Origin: Coprinopsis marcescibilis
Taxonomy: Eukaryota; Basidiomycota; Agaricomycetes; Agaricales; Psathyrellaceae
NCBI GenBank assembly: GCA_004369085.1
Contig: ML210201.1
Location: 102,768 to 166,767 of the forward strand
DNA: 64,000 bases
Direction of reading: 5' to 3'
In this document: positions 55,973 through 64,000 of the stretch, piece by piece
Numbering within the stretch: the stretch's first letter is position 1
Layout: every line of letters begins with the position of its first letter
The notes under the pieces: generated by a model
The model's database searches: none
What the model saw: the letters and a program-made list of their open reading frames with translations, nothing else
Told to the model about the DNA's origin: nothing
Position numbers and translations under genes: made by a program

Positions 55973-58900
55973 CAGTGTTGGGCGGACACTGTCTGCGATC
56001 AAATTATGTGACTAAAGTCAGTGTGCAGTTGGCAACCAGTCACTGACTGGACACTGACTGGACATTGCTGACTAAACATGGCCGCCCATACTGGGAAATG
56101 CCGGGTTCAAGTCCGGTGCACCGGGTGCAGCCCCTGTTGGGACGTATTCACTCGTTTCGACCGTCTATTAGTAGTAATGTTAGCTTGTAGTGTTTGTATA
56201 AGATGCATCTGTCTGTATCTACCAAAGACTACGACAAAAAGCTGTATATCAATGATTTCTGGCACTCTGTTGCTTGATGGAAGCGAAGCATGAGAGATAA
56301 TTCACTCAAAGAAGATTCTGAATCCTGGAGACAAATGGAGGGAGTCCAGTGCACTAAGTGACGGGGTGCAATGTATTTTGTCTGTGTCTCCCCAGCCTGC
56401 CATATAAATAGCAATGTGTAGCTCAATCTTGAGGCATAAGCCTTTCACGCCATTCAGCCTTAGAGACCAGCCTGCACTGTACTCAGCCTTGCACCCTTTC
56501 TTCTATTCTCTATGTCTTCGGCACGTACACTACCCTGGCACAAGCAGCAAATGAAGTTTCACCCATGGAAACTGAAATCTGATGTGTCCAAGCGAAACGA
56601 GGCTTACGGAGCTGGTGCAAAGGCAAAGCTCTACTGCATCGCATGCTATGACCAACACTTTTCTGAAGTGCTTGCGGAGGATCAGCGCCAGGTCCTTGCT
56701 GGAACTTTAGTGAAAGAGCGCACACCCAAAGAGATTGAGCTTTACTGTATGTGTATTTTCATACTAGCATGCTAATAAGGTGAAACTGATCAATAATAGT
56801 GTGGGGGTTCATGGCTAAGACTTCAAAGTACCAGAAGTCAACAATTGAGCGTTATGGAGCAAGACGCGATGATAGGAAGACATTACTCAACCATCTCGCA
56901 TCATGCGATTATGTTTCTTCACAAGTCCGTCACACAGCTCTTGACCTGACTCACCAGAAGACCCAGCAGCTTGACTCAGATCTAGATGAGTCCCAGCCAC
57001 AAACCCCTTCTATTGGAACACCCCTGGGAATGGTGACATTCCACCCATCTTTACCTGGTGCAGAAGGGCTGAGTCCAGCACTATCAAATCTGTCTGAACT
57101 TCCCTTTCAAATGAGCTACAAATCCACATCATCGCTTGCCCCATCAGACTCGGCATCTAATATTGCAACAAGGCGTGCAACTTCTCATGGTCCATCACGG
57201 CGTCCATCAGCACTTGGTCTCCATATCCCCGAGGGATCTCCCAATATAGGAGCGAGCCTCCCAGGCACTCCGCAATACACGACACAGTGGAGCAAGACCG
57301 ATCAGCTAGAGTTGGAGGAGATGCTGGCTGAGACCACTGTCTCGGCCAACCTACCATTCAGCTGGGTTGACAACCCTCAATTCATTGCATTCATGGATTG
57401 CTTTCTTCCGCAGGCAAAGACACCATCCCAGAAGGTGTTGAGTGGCCGCATCATTCCCAACCTTGTCCAGAAAGCTTGGGGCCGTGTTCGCAATGTAATT
57501 CGGGGGAGATCAGTCACCTTGCAAGCGGATGGGTGGACAGGAATCAATCACCGTCATGTTATAGCTTTTATGGTTGGCGTTGATGGAAAGGTATGCGCCG
57601 TGTATGGATATATATCTATTCAAATCCTAATTACTTACATCTAATGACAGGTTTATACAGTCAATGTGATCGATGCTACAAACGAGCGCAAGACTGCAGA
57701 CCAGTTTCTCGAACAACTCGATGCAGCATACCACAAGGCAGAGACAGATATGGGTGTCATGGTTATCTGCGTGACAACTGACGCCTCAGGAGAGGCTGCA
57801 AAAGCCCGGCGCCTATTCAAATTACGTTACCCACACATCATCGTCCTTGACTGTTATGCACATCAGGTAAGCTGCTCAGATTCCTCCGTTGTGTGGCAAT
57901 CTACAACCAGACTCATGTTATCCCTAAACAGGCAAACCTTGTTGTTGGAGACTACTTCCGTGCTTCGGACGACCGCCTGATCCAACTCACTACAATGGCA
58001 TGCAAGCTCATCACTTGGTTGAGAAGTAAAACCCTGCTATTAGGTCTCATCTGTTCAGCTTATGCACAGCACAATAATGGAAAGACGAAATCCATTCTCC
58101 GGGCAGTGCTCACACGTTGGACATCGCATTACCTGGCATTTAACCGGCTACTTGAACTCCAGCAAACCCTGGACCTGGTGGTACTTCAAGACGCCATGAA
58201 GCCAGCTGATCAGAAGCTGATTGTGATTGGCGATGCAGCAGCAAAAAATTGGGCAAAGAAGATGATTGAAATTATCAAAGATAGCTCATTCTGGTTGGGA
58301 CTTGTGCGGTAAGCACTTATTCCATGATGTGACATAAATAGATATTGATCAATGTGCAGTGTCGTTCGCCATCTTTGTCCCCTTGCTATTGCAACCAACA
58401 TGCTCCAATCAGTATCATGTCGCCTTGATACTGTTCTCATCACATTTGGCTTCCTTTACATGCAGTTTACCAAAATGAAGCAGGAACTCGGTGCAACAGA
58501 TGAGGACATCGCAGCATGTGAGCGAGTCATCAATAGCATTGAAAAGTGTTGGGCGAAAGCAGACCAAGCTATCTTCATTGCCGCTGTTATCCTCAACCCC
58601 TTCTACCCCTTTACAATATTCCAGGGTGCTAACTTCTTGAGCATGGCAGGCACAATCAAACTTTTCCAAGACCTGTGGACACGGTTCTTTCGGGAAGATC
58701 CACCAACTGAACTTGATCTGGAGGTTATGGATTTTATCAGCGGCACAGGCGTCTACCAACAACTGGCGATGATGGTCAATTTGGAGGAGGCAGCGGCAAT
58801 TAAACAGGTACGTCGCATACTTTTGGCACACACACTCAAGGTTTTCACTCAACTGATTAAATTAGGGATGGGATGTCAATCCCATAAATGTCTTCGACTT

Positions 58901-59895
58901 GCTCAAGCTGATTGGGACACCAGATACACCATTAGTCCGCCTTTCTCGCCACCTCTATGCTGTGTCAACCAACTCGGCATCATGCGAGCGCCTGTTCAGC
59001 TCGTTTGGGAATCTCCTGACAAAGCTTCGCAATCGGTTGGGACTGGGTATCATGCAGTCGATCGCAGAGCTCAAGCTGCGAATCAATGATGAAAACCGGA
59101 ACAACACCCAAGCTCAGCAGCGTCTAAAGCGTCATCTTGGACACAAAGTCCCGCAAGCACAGAACCTGTTGGTCTCAGGTACATAAGTCATTTCGAAGTC
59201 TCATCGATTATATTTGTCTAAAATATTACCAGTGTCGAGCACAGGAACTTCTGTTCCCTCTGGCACTAGCCCGGAGAACTTGACATCGCCTTACCCAACA
59301 TCGACACCGCCTAGTATAGGTGACCCCATATCAAATGACTACACAGCCTGGGTACAGGCTCAAACACGGCTGATTGACGAGGAAGAAGCGGAGGATTGTG
59401 GCAGAACCAATGTCAATGAGATCAGACGCCGGGATCTATCCTTGGCAGATGTTACTTTTGGGTCGTATCCCCTTTGCATGCTTTTCAACTATTCCGAATC
59501 AACTTGGATGCAGAAATACGAGAACACAGGTGCAAAGACATTTGATCAGGAGCTGGAAGTCTATGAAATGGTTGATTTACAAGATGCAGAGGGTGTAGAG
59601 GATGTGGAAGGTGTCCAGCTGGATCTTGATGCATCTGCAGAGTCGTCTGTCCTTGCCATGCTTTCTCATACTCGTTGATACCCCAAATAACACAAAAATT
59701 AACTTATCTACTGTATGTACAAGAGGATATAGGATCACGTTATCATATCTAAATTGAGACCAAAGTTACGGTTTTGCTGACAGCCGAGTGTCATGTGAAG
59801 TATTGATGGACAGTGACTGGTTGGTGTCTGGTCACTGTCCATTTTACCTGTCCGATGCGCCAGTCACTGACCAGTCACCGACTTGGCCAACGCTG
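55973..59895 (+). mobile_element. Complete hAT DNA transposon
   Basis: Bounded by an exact 8-bp target duplication GTTCGAGC (55965-55972 and 59896-59903), the hAT hallmark. Terminal inverted repeats start CAGTGTTGG at the left; the right end, reverse-complemented, starts CAGCGTTGG. Subterminal regions at both ends carry many short CAGTCACTGAC / GACTGGACA motifs in both orientations, likely transposase-binding sites. It contains one intact seven-exon transposase gene, so it looks autonomous and recent. Confidence 0.93.
56512..59678 (+). CDS. hAT family transposase
   Basis: Seven exons (56512-56746, 56800-57590, 57651-57866, 57932-58308, 58360-58807, 58866-59178, 59233-59678) sum to 2826 nt, 941 aa, without disruption. 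The N-terminus has a zinc-finger-like CIACYDQHF and a BED-like DNA-binding region. RNase-H-like catalytic segments: VTLQADGWTGINHRHVIAF (first Asp), VICVTTDASGEAAKARR (second Asp) and VLDCYAHQANLVVGDYF (the CxxH insertion motif). The C-terminal hAT dimerisation region SRHLYAVSTNSASCERLFSS plus FGNLLTKLRNRLG holds the last catalytic Glu. A 150-residue Ser/Thr/Pro and acidic tail follows. It catalyses cut-and-paste transposition of its own element. Confidence 0.92.
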
Positions 59896-61404
59896 GTTCG
59901 AGCTAGTAGGTCTAGCTCCCGCTCCTCTTCACCGCGTCGGTGGTGGCGGTCAAGATCCCGCTCACCTGGAACTCCTATTATAATCCCCCAACCTATACGC
60001 AGGCCGTTGGTTGTCCAACAGACTGTGGCGGAGACATCCAGAGCAGGCCATTCCAACGTCACATTCACTGTACCTGGTCTGATGTCCATACCGAGCAATC
60101 AAGTTGCACACAGTGTGACCATCGTCAAATTGAAGCTTGATACTAAGCTGAAATGGGTTTCAGTACCTAGAAACGAGACATGGGTCTATTTGAAGGTGCG
60201 GCATCCAGTATCTAATGATATGGTTGGCATCTCCTGACGCAATCTTGCTCAGGCCGTAATTAAGAATGCTTCGGATTACTCGCTTTGAGCGGCATATCGA
60301 GCGTCTATCTCAATGGGAGTTTCGTTGCAAAGTCCTGTATACCTGCTGTGAGCCCTGGTCAGAGTTTCGATTATTCTCTTAAGTAAGCTCCACTAAATCA
60401 CTGTCTTCTTGATCCAACTGAGCGCATACTCGTCTACCAGACTGGACCCATCCATCCGCGTCACCTATCCTCCATATTCTCTAAACACTATCCAAAAGGG
60501 CTTTATGAGGAAGTCAAAGACTCAAACGCTCACCCAGCAAATCACTATCCACAATACCAAATCCGTGGCTATTGACAATTTGATTATTCAAGATCATATT
60601 CCAGTCTCAGTACATTCGACCATCACCGTAAAACTCCTTTCGCCTTCTCTCGAAGCTCCAGATTCCAGAAAAGGATCGAAAGAGACTCTGGTAAACAAGT
60701 TGGGGGTACGAGTTCCTGCACCGGTGAATGTGGGCAAGGGCGTTTTCGCGCAGTGGGACGGGGTGGATAATGTGTTGTCAGAGGATGATGCTGGGAATTT
60801 GGGGAAGAATGGACTTTTGATTTGGAAGTGCTCTGTCCCTCCACAAGGGAAAGTCAACCTTTCCTTGCGTTATGAGGTTTTGGCACCTGTTGCCTCCCAC
60901 ATCATTGACCTTTTTAACTATTGTCCAGACTAATAGGCCCGTGTACTGTGATTTACAAGACTGCATCAGTAAAAGCCTCTGATGGGCGCCCCTCAGCCTT
61001 TAGTAATCTTCTTGTGTCATCGACCCACAGGAACTCCGTGGATTTTATGGATTTCAGTGGGTATATTCTGAGTTTCTACGTGTGCCAGTCATGCCATGGC
61101 CGCGCCTACCCATAATGCGTGCTAAAAAAGACTGCCAAGGCATTTTGGGACCTTTGTGGCAATGTGGTGGCGGGCTGCAACACCAGAAACAAAGTGATGC
61201 CAAAGACCGCTAGCGCTGTTTTCTGCCGCAACAACGCGTCATTTGAACCCCCGCCAGGGCCCCGGCCAACCTTCATGAGACTCTTCAGAACACAATAAGT
61301 ACGATGCCTTAGGCCTGAATGTAGACAAACATTACTCGCCACACACGCGATCGACCCATCTCCCATAAAACAAAACCTTCTCCATCTAGCCCAAATAACA
61401 CAAA

Positions 61405-62767
61405 ATGGGCACTGTTTGGTCGATGTACACGGAATCGTACCCTCCGAGGTCGAAATTCAATGTTGAAGACATCCCAGATTTGTCTGGCAAGGTCGTCATT
61501 GTCACTGGAGGGAACAGTGGTAAGCCCACATGCATTCAGCTTAACTTGTCTGGTACTCACTCTATTGCTACTAGGTATTGGAAAGGAAACAGTCAAGGTA
61601 TGCATCCTTCCAATGCCATGTGGTGTCCCGTTAGACATAGCTGACCTTTCTTTTTCCAGGCTTTGCTTCAACATAACGCGAAGGTCTACCTCGGAGCGCG
61701 CAGTCGTGAAAAAGCCAAGGAGGCGATTCAGGAACTGAAAGATGAAACAGGAAAAGAAGCCATCTTTCTCAAACCTGACCTTGCAGACCTCAAGTCCGTG
61801 AAGAGCGGTGCGGAGGAATTCATCAGGTAAGAAGTTATTCTATTGCTCCTTGTCTCTTTGTCTGACACATTTTTCCAGCAAGGAGAAGGAGCTTCACATT
61901 CTGTTCAATAATGCGTGAGTCCCTTGTGCATCCTCATCTGTATCTTTGCTGGATTTAACTCTGGTGACAGTGGTGTTGGGGTGCCACCCTTTGAAATGAT
62001 GACGGCTCAAGGATGTTTGGAACCAACGTCCTCGGTACGTGTACTGAAAATAAATTGCTATTCCTGCGCCCCACTCACAGGCCATGTACTCAGGCCACTT
62101 TTATTTCACCAAGCTCCTTTTGCCTGTCCTAAGGTGAGGGTAGTCAACACCTCTTCCTCTGCCGCGTGGGTGGGCGCAATCGACTTCAACACATTCAAAG
62201 ACAGCCCTGCCCGATCAAAGCTTTCCACAACTGCGTTGTACAGCCAGAGTAAACTCGTAAGTTTTGAATTCACCTCTCCTGAAGGGGCTGTAATGTGGGA
62301 GGCTTACATCAGTTGTGTGTCAGGGAAATGTGATCTTTTCAAACGAGCTTGCTCAGCGATATGGAGATCAGGGCATCATATCCTCCTCGCTAAATCCTGG
62401 CAACATTGTCACCAACCTCATGCACTATATGCCTAATTTCATCAGAATTGTTGTTGTATGCACTTCTGTTTTTTTTTTCTGAAACGTTTAGCGTGGATTA
62501 ACATGTTTGATAGGAATTCGGCCTCCATCCAGTAAATAAGGGAGCCCTGATGCAGCTGTGGGCTGGAACATCTGACGAGGGGTTGAATATGAATGCAAAG
62601 GTCAGTTGCTCAAAGTTTGATACCGAGTGGCCTTCTGACGCTATATGTAGTATTTGATTTCGTGGGCTAGGTACGCACTGTACGGACCCCAAAACCCACT
62701 GGCCCTTGACGAGACACTTGCAAAGGAGATGTGGACCTGGATGGATGAGCAAGTACAGGATGTGTAA
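61405..62767 (+). pseudogene. Short-chain dehydrogenase (SDR-C), decayed
   Basis: Closest relative of SDR-A, in the same position downstream of a DUF4139 gene. Exon 1 MGTVWSMYTESYPPRSKFNV plus GKVVIVTGGNSG is intact, as are [58 protein letters not shown] and the end WTWMDEQVQDV (stop 62765-62767). Against SDR-A a 10-nt deletion removes part of GYDLQFGTN (near 62013), and about 30 nt encoding VSTAKASPSGN is lost near 62130, changing frame twice. Splice sites are mostly kept, so decay is recent. Confidence 0.85.
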
Positions 62768-63659
62768 GGGCTATTGTGGGATCAATAGCTCCTGTGAGGC
62801 TCTGTTTGTTGTTGAGTAGATAGATGTAACATTGCCTTGGTGAAAAACAATAATTATGTGACTAATATATATATCCCTGTCATAGTCACGCTATAAAGTA
62901 GCGACTGCCGCTGTCAGCTTTATCCCAGTGTTCTCGATAAAACCCCAGCGGTATGTCAAGATTATTTGAGAGGGCTCTCAATAATGCAGCCTGCCAGGGG
63001 GCACTGGCAGTGAATCTGCACCATCGTTCCATCTGTTACATTTCGCATTTACCGCAATTATACAAGGTCACTCCGCGAAGGAAGTCAGAAACTCTGGGCG
63101 GGTTTCTCGAGTTGGTGAATGGGTCGTGGTAGGGCGCTTATTACGTAACTTGAGGCGTTGGCCATAGTCAGGTCTTCGATTACCGGTCGGCTTGGCTGAG
63201 CAGGATATTACCGCTTATTACCGAGAGGATGAGGCTTTCGGAACTACGTATGTACGCTCAATTAAGCCCAAGGTATGTAACCGACGTCGATAACGTGCCT
63301 TACCGGATCCGAGTTGTAAATGAGATAGGGGGACCTGCAGAACTGCTGTGGCTAGTCTCTATCTTGAGAACCCCGGCTCTCAATGCCTTTTGTGCGAGAC
63401 CCTGGGTGACATACACCTTTATGTAGCCACATTTCTCTTCTTAGAGGCTACACTGAATCCTACCGGCTGCAGAAGCAGACTGTCGCATTACCCGAGATAC
63501 ACATGCTCGGCCAAAAGAGGGAACAATCTGAACGGATGTGGGTCGCCGGGATCGGGTGTCATATTATCCGGAGTTTCTCCTGTCACCTATACTTGGGCGC
63601 TTGATTTGAGCCACAGCGTCCTCCTCGTACGCATATCGCAATACAAACCAAGTTCATCG
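62768..63659. other. Intergenic, no gene recognised
   Basis: AT-rich just after SDR-C, then moderately GC-rich without motifs. A 145-codon plus-strand frame from 63348 runs into the Helitron end and is not protein-like. Nothing else could be supported. Confidence 0.45.
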
Positions 63660-64000
63660 CGTAAAGCGAACACAAGCCTTCGGCTTGCCCGTGGCTTCGC
63701 CACGGGGGAAAAACACAGGCTTGCCCTGCGGCCCGCCAACACAGAGGCTTGGCCTGCGGCCCGCCTTAGTAGAAGGAAGTTGTAAGTGTTAGAAAAAATA
63801 TCAATTCAGAATTTGTAATACTTCAGGATATACAATATTTTTAGTTCTAAGTGGTAAAGTAAAATCATCACGTGGATCAGTAATAGCTTTTATGTTATGA
63901 ACAGAAGTAACTCGGGAAACTGCAACATAAAGTTGCCCATGAGTGAAAACAGGAGTACGGAGATCAAGACCAACATGTTTTACTGATTGACCTTGAGACT
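63660..64000 (-). mobile_element. 3' end of a Helitron
   Basis: Minus strand carries the C-terminus of a Helitron helicase and, beyond its stop, GC-rich repeats (two copies of GGCGGGCCGCAGG at about 63735-63767) and two hairpins: CCCGTGGC-TTC-GCCACGGG (63687-63705) and AAGCC-TTC-GGCTT (63675-63687). Helitron 3' ends carry such terminal hairpins. The exact terminus was not fixed: no clear CTRR was seen, so it may belong to the Helentron-like class. The element extends beyond the right edge. Confidence 0.7.
63801..64000 (-). CDS. Helitron Rep-helicase, C-terminal end
   Basis: 66 codons up to the stop at 63801-63803: [39 protein letters not shown] and [14 protein letters not shown]. The [13 protein letters not shown] block is the conserved last motif of Pif1-type (SF1B) helicases in Helitrons, followed by the usual [10 protein letters not shown] end. 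The rest of the Rep-helicase lies outside the window. Rolling-circle type transposition protein. Confidence 0.88.
   Translation of the reverse strand, partial: SQGQSVKHVGLDLRTPVFTHGQLYVAVSRVTSVHNIKAITDPRDDFTLPLRTKNIVYPEVLQILN

Larger units (their letters stand above)
54814..60933 (+). pseudogene. DUF4140/DUF4139 gene copy 3, split by a hAT transposon and frameshifted
   Basis: Left part (54814-55972): MDDSATVAEAPPPFQD, SKITGMSVYTSRAEVTRLF, coiled coil SHKLDERLTDLRAEKRAV, NATWKPIYNVGIE, DWIGVPIVLRTAKPTAG and MMAPPIVVRAS. A 3923-bp hAT element then interrupts the RS tract. Right part (59896-60933): RSSSRSSSPRRWWRSRSRSP, FTVPGLMSIPSNQVAHSV, LDPSIRVTYPPYS, VNKLGVRVPAPVNVGKG and GKVNLSLRYEVLAPV. 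In the exon starting about 60254 the codons after NASDYS have lost one T compared with copies 1 and 2 (TCGCTTTGAG versus TCGTTTTTGAG), giving a frameshift. Non-functional for two independent reasons. Confidence 0.9.

Noticed and set aside
56086..56150. Possible tRNA gene: GGTTCAAGTCC resembles a B box.
   Set aside because: No matching A box or cloverleaf upstream; it lies in the hAT subterminal region and is best read as element sequence.
1..64000. CRISPR array, prokaryotic operon or prophage.
   Set aside because: No regularly spaced direct repeats and no polycistronic layout; spliceosomal introns throughout show eukaryotic DNA.

Overview
The window looks like nuclear DNA of a filamentous basidiomycete, probably an Agaricomycete. 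Genes are dense and almost all are cut by many short (about 45-70 nt) GT-AG introns. The protein families also fit: tandem adenylate-forming enzymes, F-box proteins, a NACHT ATPase, short-chain dehydrogenases, a hAT transposon, a MITE and the end of a Helitron. I saw no rRNA or tRNA gene. Exon models were built by hand from splice sites and reading frame; where the summed exon length is divisible by three I say so.

Region 1 (1-5.1 kb): two tandem minus-strand acyl-CoA synthetase/4CL-like genes. Both look intact with many introns; the first runs off the left edge and the second ends in an AKL peroxisomal signal. Region 2 (6-24.6 kb): mostly single-copy housekeeping-type genes. These are a peroxin-8-like candidate ending in SRL, an unknown 346-aa protein, a single-pass membrane protein, two divergent F-box genes, an EMC8/9 subunit, a MIF4G-like candidate and an NAD+-type mitochondrial carrier. 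Two gene-poor stretches (10.5-13.3 and 14.9-17.6 kb) lie among them.

Region 3 (25-36 kb) is a zone of duplication and decay. It holds an unclear minus-strand gene, a GFA/CENP-V-like gene with a stop at a conserved Cys position, an intact aldo-keto reductase, an F-box relic, a PD-(D/E)XK-like gene carrying a single internal stop, and an F-box gene. Relics of a second aldo-keto reductase flank that F-box gene.

Region 4 (36-63 kb) is the most striking part. Genes encoding a DUF4140/DUF4139 (mucoidy-inhibitor-A-like) protein with an Arg-Ser-rich linker alternate with SDR genes. The block SDR-B, DUF4139, SDR-A (minus strand) with the convergent SDR-E gene is partly repeated in inverted orientation beyond an Aurora kinase gene, and repeated again further right. 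The third block is dead: a 3.9-kb hAT element with an intact transposase sits in the RS-coding part of its DUF4139 gene, with an 8-bp target duplication, and both the DUF4139 and SDR members carry frameshifts. A NACHT gene, a carnitine-acyltransferase 3' fragment and a 422-bp MITE lie between blocks two and three. The window closes with the 3' end of a Helitron and its helicase C-terminus.
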